A DNA stretch of 64,000 nt from Sphaerolaimus hirsutus (GCA_964036195.1 OZ038453.1:13677206-13741205), one strand, 5' to 3'. Positions 1-15,600 are shown, counted from the stretch's first letter. Notes: generated by a model not told the origin, from the sequence alone. A program made the numbers and translations.

Positions 1-490
1 CTTATCCCAGTTACCAGTTGCGTATTATACAAATGAGAGTGAAAACTGAAAGTTAGCTAAAAATCGTTAAAATTTGCTACGCTTTGCCAATTTCCACCTT
101 CATAATCGCCATTTTTGTTTATATACATGGTTATATAGCTATTGCGAGCCTATTTGATTCATATTAATAGCGGATTTCGAAATTTTGGCTGGCTGCCAAG
201 TTCTCTTCTGTTGGAACGGAGCAAACGAATGAAAAATAAAATAAAAACAAAAACGGTAGTTTGAACGGTAAAACGGTAGTTTGAACGGTCAAATTCTTTA
301 CAAGCAACGTTGAAAATGTAGATAACTAGGGCGTGGCACGCACGGACGCAGCGAAACGTCCATTTTTATTTTAATATGATTTTCTTTTTCAATTTCTAGC
401 GTCCGCCTGGGACACAAGTTTCGTTGTTCGCTCTATTCACGAGTGAATTCTAACTCTCCGATTTTGTAGGGTGAAATGTCCGCCGACTTT
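1..490. repeat. Direct repeat copy 1, left flank of UGT-A
   Basis: This segment matches 17335-17824 almost base for base at an offset of 17334; both end at the bases CGCCGACTTT and then diverge. The pair brackets UGT-A. It could be two copies of one interspersed element or the scar of a segmental duplication. The left limit is cut by the window edge. No protein is recognisable in it. Confidence 0.85.
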
Positions 491-687
491 AGGTAAATAT
501 TGTCACACAGACTGATTGTGCCAGAGTAATTTCTTCGACATAGTAAATACGAGTATTGTGCAAATAAATGACTTTTACTGATAAGTGATAAGGGTAATGA
601 GCAGATTGGCAAGTGAAAACCACAATATGTAGTTTCTTCCAACCTGAATTGATAGAATTAAAAAGCTGATATTTGTTTCAATACTTG

Positions 688-3600
688 ATGTTGAGCGCAA
701 CAAAAACGAAAATGGGTACAAAATGGGCAGTGTTTGTATTATTCGCGACACTTATTCACTGTTCTGCACCAGCTAAAATTCTTCTCTTTCTTCCGGCTCT
801 CTCTAAGAGTAATGTTATTTTTTACAATAATTTGGCGGACATTCTCACAGATGCAGGTGTGTGGCTTAAGATTTGTTCTGGTCGCTTTACACGTTTATCA
901 AAAGTACTTTAACCAAATGTGCAAGTAGGTAATGTATCGATTCATAAGTGGGAATTGAAGCAAATGAATGTGAACACGCAAGCTAGCTTTCGACCGAAAC
1001 TTTGAAAACTCGTAAATCAGCATTGAATGCATTTGAGTTTTCTAGAATGTGTCATCTTTATTCTCCTTCAACTGTAGATGACAGACACCTCATTCTAGAA
1101 AACTCAAATGCGTTCAATGCTGATTTTCCAGTTTTCAAAGTTTCGGTTGAAAATAAGCTGTGTGGCCACATTCTTAGAAACTCTAAAATCTGATTCAATA
1201 GAAATCTAATTTAACTAGCGAATGTACAATCTCTAATCTCATCGTTGATTGATACTCTCAGTTTATACAGCATGAATAGAATATCGTATTTCCTCATAAT
1301 ACCTCCAAGGGGGTTTATTTTTTCATAGTGGAAGTTTTGAGGGGGGCGGGGGGATAACAAGGGGTATTTCGAGGTTTTTTATATAAGTTCATAGTGGTCA
1401 TCTTGAGGGGGAGGTGGCATTTCGAGGGGGGGAGTTATTTCGAGGGGGGTATTTCGAGGAACGGTAGTGTTCATTTTCTCCCATCACAGGTCACGAAACG
1501 TGGGTGTATATGGCAAAAGTTATGAAGGAATCTCACCTCAATCTTACACAATATTCCCAGACAAGAAAGTCCAAGTGAGTTTTTTAAGCCTGGTGCAAAT
1601 TCCACAAGTGGATAAGTGACAACAAAAAAATTTATCGGTGAAGTGGTATAAATAAGTGCCATGGCAGATAGACAATTTATGACTAAAGTTTGGGTGAAAT
1701 TTCTGTTCCCACCACCGGTCCGGGCTCGAAAAAGTGGTGCCATTTGAACCCTACTGGCCTAATGCAAAAGAAAAATTAGTTCCCCGACCGAAAATATTAA
1801 CGAAAAACTATCATTTTTCAAATTTTCACTTCGATCCAGCTGTGACCGTTGACGCTGTGTTCTAGACACAATACAAGTATTGAATGAAAAATTTGAGCCC
1901 TGTATTTACAATCACCCACTTTAATGTAATCAATTTTCCATTGTAATTTTCCGTTCCCTCTTCTCCGTCAAGCTGTAATGCCCCCTTCACAACTGCAAAT
2001 CCATATAAAATTCGCTCAGACCGTTCATTGTGCCAGCTTTGGATGGTTCACAATGGGAAAGAATGGAACATCAAATGCACACGCTGATATTCACGGACTA
2101 CAGTTTTCTCAGCAAAGAAGCTAATGAAAATTTTGAATTGTTCACAGGAGTCTTCAAAGATGCATGCGAATGTAGGTTTACTTCAGTTTTGGTACCATCT
2201 TCTGGTAGACAGAATACTGCCACTTATTGTACCAGGGCCCAGGGATCCCCCTCCTTCCTGTGTGATAGATAGAAAATGCCGGCAGTGCTCGCTATCTATC
2301 GCTAGGCAATTTTGTTGGTGACTATCCCATGAGCCACCTCCCAAATAGCTCAGCTTTTTGTCTATGTGGAGCAAATTTTGTGCATTTTTCCCCAATTTTA
2401 ACACATAATCGCTAATTATTGCTAAATTACATCAATTTTCGCAATCAAAATCGCTGTTTTCAGCTATGGTTATATACCTATTTCTAGCTAGATAATACAT
2501 ACATGTCGAGCGGGTTTACATGTCTACAAGGCTACAAGCACAGGGCAGCCAATTCTCGGCGCCATTTCGAAGAAAAATGAAGTAAAAATAGTGCTGTATT
2601 CAAGTGTCTTGTCACAGGTGCTCATTTCACAGTACGTAAATAAATACAAGTGCAGCTAGCTTATAGGTATACTCGGCGAACATGATACTCTGCCCTCGCA
2701 CTAATTTATGTCTCACGTTGGAAGCGTGCCAATGGCGCTCCACACGGTGGTTGACGCTACTTTTTAGAAGTCGATTGAGTCAACTCAGAGTCAACTGTTT
2801 TAAGTATAACTATTTTTAATTTTTTACCTGTGTTGATTAAGAAATATTGAGAAGTCGATTGATGTAGAATGAAAGAAGGGGATTTTTTGGATACATATTG
2901 TAAATGGCTCAGAGTCAATTGAATTTTTGACCAGTTGACTCTGAGTTGACGCTAATTTTGGCGTCAACTAGCGTGTGTGGGGCCAATGATGATAAAGCAT
3001 GCGATTTTTGTGTAAAAGACGAAAAAGTCATTGTTGTGAATGAGTTAACGTATAGCGTTACGACAGAGATGACTATTCACAACGTTTTATGAGAATCGCA
3101 TGCGTAAATATCGTTGGCACGCTTCCAGCGGGAACCACGCGTGCAGGGTGTAAAGTGACTGGAGTATAGTTTGAATGATAGCTTTTTGACGCACCACTTT
3201 GCAAAAATTCTGATGACAAAATAACCTCATTGAGTAGATACTAGAGACACCAGATGGTCATAAATATCATATCAAAAACTAATTTCTAAAAATATAAAAC
3301 ATTTTCATTCCAGCTCAAATGACCAATAAAGAAGCCCTATCAGAGCTCAAAGCACAGAACTTTGACATAGCCATTGGTCACCACTACCATTTGTGCTGGC
3401 TGGGCATCACCCACATGTTGGGCATAGAGCCAGTGATATGGGCGACCAGTGCCGCATTTAGTCCTTTAGTTAACATGGCAGCTGGGTTGCCACCTGCTGA
3501 AAGTTTTGTGCCAGGTTTGGGTTTCGGTGGTTTTTGAATTTTATGATATATTTATGATGCATATGTGTGATGTTATTTAATTGCAAATATATTTACATAG

Positions 3601-6600
3601 TATTTGACTGGGACATTTGACACATTTAGACATTCAATTACAAGTAGTGTGTATTTGTACAAAATGCAAGTGTAGAAAGAAGGCTTAAAATGGAAGACAT
3701 GAAGAATGGTAAAAATGTAAAAAAAATAGGCTCTATCATGCCGAGAAAAATTTAATCGGGTTTATTCAAATTTTCCATCTTCATTCTATGAGTTTGGATG
3801 CATCAAGTGAAAAATTAGTAAATACCATTTTAATGACCAGTAACAATTCATAACACAGGTATGCTTACAATGTACGGAGACAAAATGACATTTTACGAAA
3901 GATCTATGAACTTTTTGGGCTCATCCCTTGGTGGTCTGATGTTGCCAAAGTTCTATGTGAGTAAACATTATTTGCAAACAGAATGGTAGTACCTGAAACC
4001 ATGCACCTGAAACTCAGTTTAGAATTATACACTAGCGGCCAGAATAGTTGAGACTCTCCACCATTGTCTCATAAGGGAAATTTGTTCAGGTGAGGTCGGA
4101 CTGTGTTTGCATGCACGTCACTCCTCAACCGCTGAGCGAAAATAGTTGATATTTAAATATAATGTAATTTTATGTCGGGGCTAACGTGAAAATCGATGGC
4201 ATCTTTCTATGACTCCCCCCCCCTAACCCAAGATATGGTGGGTCTGAAAAAAAGTCAATTTTATAAAAAAATTGGGTAGTCCCAGAAATAACAAAATTTG
4301 CATGTCAATAACTTGTTCATTTGCTGACCGATTTTTGTCAATCAACTTTTAAAATGATCACAAATGATTGGAGAGTTCATTCATTTTTGAGGTCAAATCG
4401 GTGATGTAGAATTGTGCATATATCGATTTGGGCCTGCGGTTATTGATACGGATGAAAGGCAGAAGTTTGAAGTGCTATAACTTTTGATTGGTAAGAGATA
4501 TCGATCTAATTTTTCGGTATTGTGTTTCTCTCAATCAAGAGTATATGATAGCATGTTCAGAATAAAAATTTTTTTTTTGTGTTGGAAAAATGGGTCAACT
4601 CGGCATACGATATTTATACATCACCAATCTGACGTCAAAAATGGAATCTTCAGGTTGTCCTGATCATTGTAAGAGTTGAATGATCCAAATCGGCTCGGAA
4701 ATGGCCAAGTTATTAAGCTTCAAAATCAATCACCCAGATTGGCCAAATTTTTTAAATTTTATTGACTACCTTTTTATAGACCCCCCTTATCTAGTTACTG
4801 GGGATTATTCAAGCAAACAAATTTTTTTAGTCATAGTCCCGACCTGAAAACCCAACATACTCAAACACCATCAAAATTGGGCCAGGGACAAGCGACTGAG
4901 AAGCAACAAAAGTGTGGTGGACCCCCAGCCTCCCATTTCTCTATTGTGAAAAGTCTCAACTATTCTGGCCGCTAGTGTACTTCAGTGCTGTACTCACAGC
5001 TTTAGACAAGAACCCAAGTGCATTTATCTGCAACTAATTAGTTACTATTTATTGCAGCACCACCTAAATGCAGTCTTTCAAAAGCATGTGGGGCCAGATT
5101 TTCCAGATCTAATTGAATTGGTTGGCAAAAAGACACAACTGTACATGGCAAACAGCATTGAGATGCTTGAATTCCCCACACCAATGTTCCCCAACTTTGT
5201 TCACATTGGGGGCATTGGATTGAAGAGAGGCAGACCCCTGAATGAAGTAAATGAAGGGTATTTGATTTAAATTAAATAGATAGTTTTGGTCCATTTTCTA
5301 CTGAGCCAAAGAAAAATCAAACCATGTAGAAATGGTCAAAAGTGTATAACCAGGCGAGATCAGGTGTCATCTTTGTCTCATTTGGCTCAGTGGCTTCAGC
5401 TGAATTGATGCCAGATGGCTGGAAGGAAACCATCATCAAAACAGCACAGCAAATGCCCACATACACTTTCATTTGGAAGTATGAATCCAGGGACATTTTT
5501 GGTGGGTAAACAAAATTTTATTGTTGAAAATTCATCACTATGTTTTTTTCAAACAGTCCCAATTTCACAGACAAGTTTGATGTGCCCAAAAACATGATTG
5601 TTTCAAATTGGCTGCCGCAATTGGATCTGCTGTGTTAGTTGTTCAATTTTATCAGATCATTTCAACTAAATTGAAAAGAAATGAATGCAATGTGTGTCAA
5701 GATGTATTTAAAAAAGTGTCATTGCCATTATTTATATAGTTTCAGGACTGTGCCACAAAATGTCCATTTCATGGCTTATCTTTCTGTGAATTTTGGATTT
5801 ATAGGATATATATTTATCTATATATTTATATATATATACATTTGGATATATTTTTTTGGATATTTTCAAATCTACCACAACCCATTCAGAACAAGAAATT
5901 AAATATTTTTCACTACACATTGATTTAACTATGGAGTGATTTGACACAGAATTTCTCAAATAACCATATTCAGCAGATCATGGTATCATTCTGTGCAAAG
6001 CATGCGGTCAGGCGGAGATATACAGTCTCATTTTCAACCCCTCACAGCCCACGAAAAAACATCAGCATTTGTGACACACGGGGGCCAGAACAGCCTGGTC
6101 GAGGCAGCCGTGTGTGGCGTGCCCGTGCTCATGGTGCCCCTGTTCGGCGACCAGTTCCACAACGCCGCACGCAGGACATTTCATAGGAAAAAGGAAAAAG
6201 GTGAGTTTTCCGAAGAGGGAGCAAAAGTCGGCGTGCGGTCGAAAGTAGGTCCCGTTTGTGGTCTGTGCACTCCCCGTTTCAGGGGCTGCACAGAAACAAG
6301 CGTGCTGAGGAGTGCGGAGCGGCGCAGCGGCGTCAGACACTCGCAAACAGGACGGTTTATTGTTCCTGGACGAGTGCCAAAGACGCTTAGGGACTGAAGC
6401 CAATTTGACCCGGAGAAGTGGGTCAAACCCCGTGAACCGAAGGGAGTAGTTATCTGCCCAAACGGAACACATAAGGGGTGCACTTGATGTTTCGCAACAG
6501 AGAAAAGGACGTCAACAACTAAATCAACAGGACAACAAAATCAAAAAATAGGTGGAATCAAACCCGAACAGTATGTTTTGGCACGCATTTTTGTGCGTAT

Positions 6601-9600
6601 CACTAACGATACTAACTCTCCCGATATTAGGCGTGTACATATTGGACACGCCTACAGCAGCTGGCAAGACTCCAAGCATTGGCAACGGACCAACAACTGG
6701 CGGGACGCCAAAACAATTCGAATCGACAAAAAAGAAAAGCGAAGCGGCAAAGTCAGCGGGGGTTTTCGCTTGCGATAACAAGGAAACGCGCGTGGAAACG
6801 ACCGGCGGTGGGCGCGCGTGGATTCGAGCGGACAGCGGTAGATCTTTAGAGGTCGGTTTGCGCGCGGAGGTCGATTTCCGGACTTGGGGTTTAAAATGGC
6901 CGCGAAAACGCGTAACGCGGGTCAATGACGCAGATAGTGGATGGACAGCAGCACCGACTCGACCCGCGAACAGGCCCTGCTGCAACCCGACGCGAACAAG
7001 TCCGTCGACGCAAAATCGCCGACCGCGGACGAAGAAGCGAGGCTTTTGGCAGACATCCAAGTTGGGGCGGAATCGGCAGTTGCAAACCGGACCAGGCGCA
7101 GCTCGAAGGGACAAGCGGGGAAACGCGGACCGAAACCGAAAGGCACAGGGTACAAAGGCGACCAAGTTAGTTGGGAACTGTGAGTTGAGACTGGTGAATG
7201 TGTGCAAAATTGCGGAAGTGAAAGTGAGCGGAACTCTAGGCCGCACGGTGTTGCGATGCAGATTTTACGGTTTTTTCGCGTCAAACGAGCGAACCGATGG
7301 TAAAATAGGCGGAACTAAGGGGGACACGGTGTTGCGGTGCAGATTTATCGGTTTTTGCGCGTCAAACGAGCGAACCGACGGAAAAATAGGCGGAGCTAAG
7401 GATCAATCGGTGGTACAGCTCCGAAGTGATGATTTTTGCGCTTCAAAAGAGCGAACCGGAAAACGTAAAAATCGAGTGAACCGTCAACAGATAGGGGGAA
7501 CAATTTATGGGGATACTAAACATAATTCATGCGGGACTTTCAAGGAAAAATTAAGACGGGAATTTTCGAAGAAACAGTTGCTGTCAATGGTCTTGCTAAC
7601 ACGTGAGGACACACTCAATTTTGTATGGAATAGGACTAGGGCAACTGCGCTTAAGGGTCACGCGACTGAAGTAGGGCGGGGTATAATAGGGGTAGAGACA
7701 TTTGGCCCGCACACGCCTATATACTCAGCAGCGACATATAATGCTACGAACCACACGCAGGTGGCAATCCAAAAGGCAAAAAGAGCAAAGACTATGGCGG
7801 CTCACAGAGACAGTGACGAGGCGGATACGATGATGAAAATCCCGGCGGATATGGGAAAATTGGCAGATGAACTGAAAACCATGACACATGAAGACCGGGT
7901 TGCCAGAATCGAACTTTGGATGGAGCAGCGCAGAAATGCATTGGTGCAGTCAAGGGACGATGTCATGCGGCTGGACGAAGAATCGCGCAAAGGGGAATCG
8001 GCAGATGCGGCGCAGTGCACACTGGCGCTGTGCCGGGCCGTGGCGCAGATGCAAATTTTCGAGACAGTGTCGGCAAAAATTGATGTGGGGCAGGAAGTGA
8101 ACATGAGCTGCAGGCTGGAATCGATGCGGCAGGACTGTGATACCAAAATTGCGGCTGCACACGCGGATGCGAAGCTGGCCCGCGATGAAACGGCCGCTCT
8201 GAAACGGCAAATGCAGAAGCACACAGATGATTTGGCAGGGATCCAGGGCATGATGGCGCAGAAGGGCTGGCAGCCGGAGGTGGACAAAACGGCGCTATTC
8301 ATGGTGTCGTCAGGCGACGCCACAGACCCCTTCTCGCTATACGCCCCAATGGAATTCCCAGCCGATGGCACGATCTGGAAGTGCCCCGCCTTTGCTCTTT
8401 TATGGCAGAAAGGCAGGGCGCTTTCGGATCAGGCCATGAGGGACAAGGCAGTGGAGCTGAACAAAGATTGGAAGCCGTTCACGCCAGAGGCAAGCCCCGC
8501 AACAAAGGCAATTTGGTTCGACCGCAGGACGCAGTTCTGGCGGGAGTTTTCTGCGGACAAAGAAACGGGTGACAACATGCGCCTGTGGTACGACTACAGC
8601 AACACCGACGACCTGGCCATGCAGAACAGCAAGATGATGGAAAGCATGCTGGTGGTGCTAAGCGCGCTATACGGACGGAACAAGCGGTTTTGCGCCTATT
8701 TGACTCTGACGGGAACGCGCACAATCGTGAATGCAAACCAACACCACGGCTTCATGGGCAACGGCTTCAACAAGGCCACCTGGGATGGGCTGACTATGCC
8801 GAAAGACAAGCGCAATCTGAACGCGTATGGGGTTGCTTTGCAGACGATCAGAGACAGGGCGGACAGCGTGCAAGTGCTCGTCGATGGAGAGTTGGAGGCG
8901 TACGAATCAGAGTTCAAAGATTTAGAAGATGGCGAGAAGATGTGGGAGGTCGGAGCGGCAGACAAGCACAGAGCCAGGGCGGAGATCATGCAGATGGGTA
9001 GGTTTAAAAAGGGGTTAACGGAGAAAATCATGTTAAATGAACTGAAATTTAGGAAAAACAAACCAACACTGGAAGATGGTGAACTTGACACACTGACTTT
9101 TCAGGGAAAGACGTACGTTAAAGACACCACGTACATGAAAACCATCGCTGATTATCACGCAGAGCAAAAGAAAACACAATCGGCGTCGACGCGGCTGAAA
9201 CAAGCGCGCAGCAAATCAAAGAGCACGACGGCGAAATCCACGGGGAAGGAAAGTGAGACGGTGACCAGCTCGGACTCGGAGACAGAGGAGGAGGAGAAAG
9301 AAAAGGTGAGCAGCTGGTTTCGGATAGGCGAGAAGAGTAGGTTGAAAGAGTGGATAGGTCATGCCGCGCGCAAGGGAGGGAACAGAGTGGCACAGGCGGT
9401 GGCGACTTACGCGCCGGAGGCCATACAGAGAGCCAGATATACGCTATGGGATGACAGCAGGGGCGGAAACGGCGAATGGGGAATCCTAGTGGAAGTGCCT
9501 GGCGAGAACGTTATGATGGTCAAGGATTTGATGCGGTCGCTGAAGTACAATGAAGGGGACTGGCAGGAGCAGCTTGCAAAGGACAACCTGAACTTTCAGA

Positions 9601-12600
9601 AGAACTGGTACCGTCCCAGCTGGACCGAGAAAACGGCAGTTTATTGCCCGTTTGACTCGAGGTTCAGCGGGGACGAGGCAGACACCGGCAAGGATCCGCA
9701 GATCAACTTCAAGTACCACATGTATGGCATCCCGTACACCCACTGCCCACTGTCTGTGTGGCTAACAGGGGACAGCACGGCTTGTGACAACTACCGGGGA
9801 CAATTGACCCAGCGGCTGCGAAAATGCGTGCAACACACCGAGGCAGAGAAGCGCACGGATCTGGTCAGAGTGTCACAATGCGCATCCATGTACCGCGGCT
9901 GTAGGCTAAACGTGATCATGGGATCCTGGGACATCATGCAATGGGACATGGTGAACGTCGTGGCGATCAAATGCGTGTTGGATTTTTACGACACGGTGTT
10001 CCTGGTGGTGCGCGATCAAAGGACACACTGGCTGAACGAGTTCGTCGCGAACATCTACACGGCGCTGGCGAAGCTTCGGTACTGGCTGGATGACAAAAAC
10101 GCGGCCAACGTTCCGATTGTGGGATGTTTTACGCAGCCGTTCTACCCGGCACAGCCAGGGCTGGCGACAGACAAAGGTGCACACCGGTCGATTATGGAGA
10201 TGGGCATAGTGGTGGAGACGGCACTGAAAATTGTGTGCGAGCGCATCAGGGGTGTCAGTATCGTGACGCCGCTGTTGTACATGAAGAAGAACTACCGCCC
10301 CAGCACTGAGGCTCGAAGCGCAGCGGATCCAAACGCAGTGGGCACTTTTTCCCAACCAAGGCCGCCAGTGGATTGTCTGGAAGAGCAATACTTCGGGATG
10401 CTGAACACGGATGGGCTGCACCTGAGCCCGTACGGCAACGGCTACATGGCCCGGCTGATGGCGCGTGAGATCGTCTTGTCGATTTGGACAAAGGGAAAGC
10501 CAAGTCTCAATTGGTTGGTGACAGAAAGAGGAATTAGAGTGCGCTATGGCAGTAAGGACCTGTATCCAAGAATATCATTCATCTCTTCTGTAATCGTAAA
10601 CCTGACAATGTGTTCTCGCGAAACAGTAGGTACCACGATATTATCAAACAGTATTCACATTGCACTGTATCGTAGGTATCACGAGAGCGCGGCTCCCGGA
10701 AAGGCTCTAAGCGGCCGCATGCCGAGCGAGGCAGAAGTCATTCAAGGAAATCGAAAGATCGCAAAAGTTCTGGCAAAAATCGGGATTCTCGGCGCTCGGG
10801 GTCTGATCATGGCGCCCGTGGAAACAGCGGCCGCCGTAGTGGCCGGTCAGAAGCCGGCCATTCGGAGGTGGCCAGTGGAAGCTCACGGAGCTACAGAGAA
10901 CGGTGAGGCGGGGGGCAATCTGCAATTAACTCTGGTGCAATTAAATCATGTTCGGCAGCCTAGGATTAGATGGGGAGAAGGGAAATGGGGGACACAACAA
11001 ACTGATCTAAATATGGGATTAGATTATCAAAAAACATGCAATTGGGGTTCAAAATGGGCAAAATGGGTCGTATACACAATTCTCAGTCTACTAGGATGCT
11101 TAGCGTATTTAGGGCAGGACTCCGTTGTGAAGTATCAAGCTAATCTGAAAAACGCTCAGCTACGGCAGCGATGCGCGCGGGCGAGGCGGGTACAGAGGTG
11201 GAAGTTCATACGGACGCGGAGACTTTTCCCGAAATCGCGGGGTGGGAGGCGGGCGCGGCCGCCCACACGGCGACTATCGGCGCTAGCTCTTCTAGCAGGC
11301 ACTGGTGGGTTGATAATGGTGTGTATGCTGGTAGGACTCAACACAACATTTATTTCGGGAATACGGAAATATGATCGAGAGATTAGGCAAATTGGTTTCC
11401 TGGTGAGGGGCAACACTAATGTTTTCGCACATTGCAGAGCGTTGAGGGCATGGTTCGCACGGCAGACGTATGGGGTGGCGGTATTTAGGAGCAAGGTGTT
11501 TTCCGGTACAAAGTGGCACGTGGAGATACTTTGTGATATGTGTAAAACCCTAGGAACGCGTCTCTCAAAGCTAGGTGGAATCATGGCGTCTCTCTTTGCA
11601 AGGGAGCCGATATGGTGGAAAAACCGAAAAAACAAAAACAAAAACATGAAACCGCACGAGAAACAACTACACGCAATTGAATGTCCGCAAACAATCGACA
11701 CTGAAACAACCGCGAGTGAGGTAACTCAGTCGGGGGGTCAAACAATAACAAACACAAAATTGAAACGATCAGAAAAACAACGTGAGGTGGGGAGAATAAC
11801 AGGAATACTAAGACAAAAACAAAAGGGAGTAAAAATTGGTGGGAACAAAAACGAAAAATCAAAAAAGAAAGTCCGATGGGGGAACAATTTGGTACTGATG
11901 TACCAAAATGTGCGCTCAGCACGACGGAAACAAGTGCAAATCAAATCACTACTTGACAGGGATTACTATGATATTGTAATTCTGGGGGAAGCCAATGTGA
12001 CAACAAGATTAGACACAACGGAACATGGCGACTACAACCTAACTGTTGTGAAAAAGCCAGATCACGCGAACGGTGGATTTCTGGTGTATATCCGGAAATC
12101 GCTAACTTCGTATATGCAAGGATCTGTCACATCGAGGGGTTGGGAGAGCAACACAGTGGCAATGACAGTGTCTACTCTTGCGGGGAAAGTGGATATTATA
12201 GGTGTCTATCTGGTTGATCAAGGAAGGGTGAATAGGGACGTGACACAAAAGGATGCGAACGCAGAAATTTTGCAAGACATATCTGCAGCCATTATGGAAA
12301 ATAGACGAATCAACAGGGACACTATGGTGATCGGAGACTTCAATGCGGCGCTGGGATCGGACTTATTGGGTCTGGGACGATGCAATGATGTGAGCACAAG
12401 TAACAGCAGACTGTTCAGAGGTTGGTTGGACTCAACACAGATGGAGGTGATAGATAACGCAAAAGGGCAATGGTGGACATTCGAAAGCGGAATGACAAAA
12501 ACAAGGATAGATTACTGCCTACTGGACAGTCAATCGACATCAACTTCAGCAACGGTGATGAATCTCGGCCATGCTAACAGTCCAGTATTGTCAGATCACA

Positions 12601-15600
12601 GCGCTCTAGAAGTAGATATCAAGTTGGAAACCAAAGGTCTGGGAGAGAAAGGCCAGGGAAATGAAGGACAAGAATGGTCAATCAGAGGAAAGGCGAAATC
12701 GACAAAATTCCTGATGGAGATTGAGAAAACACTGGTTTGGGAGAACCTACCGGAAAACTACGACGCCGTGCTGTCCTTATTACAGCACAGGGCGAAGGAG
12801 TGGTTCGGTAGGAAGCCTAAAAGACAACAAGAAACAAAACAGAGCAAGAAAATAAAGGCTATCAAAAGAGAACTTGGACAGAACCGAAGAGCGTTGCATG
12901 AAGGTCGACTTGGACTCGAGGCCTATCGGGAGTGCAGAAAAGGGAGTCTAAGGGCAATAAGAGAGCAAGAACGAGAATGCCACGAGGAGAAGCTGGATCT
13001 GATGTTGGAACGGGAACTAAAGTATGGGATAGAGCACACAAACCTGTACCGACTGGCAAGCAAACTGAGGGAGGCGGACGTGAAATACCCAATGCTGAAA
13101 AAAGGTGCACACCAGTGCAAAGACGATGATGAACAACGACAGGTTCTGACTGATTTCTGGAAAAGGATCCAAGACCCAAATCCCGCCGCAAGCAAATACG
13201 AAACAGATGAAGGTATGAAGGCTGTCATAGATGAGGACTTAGCAACACTCATGGACAGTGAGATTTCCAAATCGGAAACGCTAGATGCCTGCAGGAGGTT
13301 GAAATTGGGTAAGTCGGCGGGAACAACAGGGATATCACACGAAATGATAAGAATGCCAGGGGTGAAGCTGCTTCATGTATTGACCGAACAAATGAACAGA
13401 TGGTTTAACAAGGAAGAGCGAATTCCAGAAAAAGCACAGACCTGCAAACTAGTTCTACTGCACAAAAAGGGAGACAAGTCAGACGTCAACAACTACAGAA
13501 CGGTGGGCATACAGTGCAATCTCCTAAAACTGTATTGCTCCATATTGAATAAACGTTTGATGACAGCATTTGAAAGAAACAATGCATTTGGAGACATGCA
13601 AGCTGGGTTCAGAGCAAATAGAAGAACAACAGATAACCATGTAATAATACAAGGCTGTCTGGTGGAGACGAATAAACTATCAATGTGCAGCGTGGATGCG
13701 GTGAAAGCATTTGACAGGGTGGACAGAAGCAGACTGTGGACTAAACTACACGATTACGGCTACGGACCAAAACTTCGAGCAGCAATAAGAAGCACGTATG
13801 ATGACCAAAAGTGTTTCCTCCAATATAACAACGTTCGGACTAAAAACCTAGAATACCCACACGGAGTGAGACAGGGATGTTGTTTAAGTCCAACACTGTA
13901 CGTACTGTACATGGCGGACTTACGAACGAAATTGGAGAAATGCGGCTTGGGGGCAAAATTGGGAGAAAAAAGGATACCAGCAGGATTTTTTGTGGATGAC
14001 GTAATTCTCCTAGCGAACACAGACGAGGAACTGCAGAAGATCATGGACATTTTCACGGAATGGAGCTATGATTGGGGAGTGGGAATTAGTGAGAAAAAAA
14101 GCATGATTCTGCACTTTAGAAGAAAAGCAGATCCGACACGAAAATGGAATCTGGGTATAGGAGTGGATGGAGCGAAACAACAAATTGGAGAGTGCGACGA
14201 AACAACCTACTTGGGAATCAGACTCTGTAGTGGAAACGATCCTTTCAAAGTGCAAAAACAGAGATATGTGGAGAAAGCTGTGAACGGTAGGTTTCTGGCA
14301 GGGGAGGTTGCTAAGCACAGCAGGAGAAAAATTTGGGCACTCAACATGCTATGGGGGACGTATGTGGCAAGCACGGTTATGTATGGCGTGGAGATAACAG
14401 GGGTTTCGAAAACATCGTTGCGACAAATGACAAGCGTGCAGATGGGTCTGTATCGCAAATTAGGGGGGATAGGAATTCACATGTCGAACAAACTATTGGG
14501 ACTGGACTGGGACATACGAACAATGGAATGTTGGTACAAATACTCGGTAATAAGGTTTAACGACTACCTGAAATCTAACAAAGCTTCGGAAACAACAAAA
14601 AAGGCAGCTGAAATATGGGGTGGAAAAAAAGGACAGGGAACAAATGTCACACTAAGAACCAACTCGCCAGCAGGGCGGAGCCAATCATCACGAGCTGAAG
14701 TGGGGTTAAGCAATGTAGGACAAACAGGGAAAACAGAAATACTCAACGCGTGCAAACATTACGGGTGGGAGATTGGACTAAAACAAAAAGGTAGTAGAAG
14801 TATCCAACGGGAAAACCAAGTACTAACGGAAATAACACCAATCATCCCTGAAACTTTGCAATCGGACGAACACGTATGGTTTTCAGGACGGCATGGATGG
14901 CTATGTAAATTGCAACAGCTACGTTTCCGGCATAACAGGGTACGACAATGGAATAACTGTCCACTATGTGAAACGCTAGGCTGGTCGTTTTGGATGACAC
15001 TGAACCATTATTTGGGCCAGTGCCAACATCCTACGATAGTACTCTGGCGCAAGTCATGGGTAAGCTCGTTAAGTGAAGACTGCTGTAGCCGCCTGTGCGG
15101 GGGGTTCCCCCCCGGACTGGAGGTTACTGACATGGCAGCAACGAATTCACGACACCATGACTTCAATAGCACTGAGAGACGCGTTCCTAGTACAATCTTT
15201 GATGCGGCGGTGTGCCACAAGAAACGTAGTGAGGCGTCAATTTTCTTAGAAAACCTTATGGAAATACTAGCAGAATGGCCAGAACGCTGTGACGCTTATT
15301 CGTACACGAGCGGGATGGCCATTTCTGCACAATGACAAATATCTGAACATAGATGTACAAAACTGGTGTAGGGGATTTTAGAGTTAGAGTTGCAATGACG
15401 CTTCAATACGTTCAACGTGATGTAAGAGTTTTTCTCACCCGTAATCTGACTGATGTTTAAGATGCAATGTATTTCTGTCAATGTAAACTGGAAGGAGTCT
15501 ATGAAGTGAAACCTTTGAAAATTATGAGAACTAGCAATCAAATTTTGTGACGGAAAATGCACGAAATGTGGATCAATAACAAGTCTATCAAAATCAATAC

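Noticed and set aside
5247..5270. UGT-A exon 6 reading on to a TAA at 5268-5270 as a truncated end
   Set aside because: A donor at 5247 (GAA|GTAAAT) matches the exon end in UGT-B and joins exon 7 in phase.
6524..7246. 240-codon minus-strand ORF opposite the LINE leader
   Set aside because: Shadow of the GC-rich sense frame; low-complexity Arg/Pro/Phe composition and no recognisable domain.
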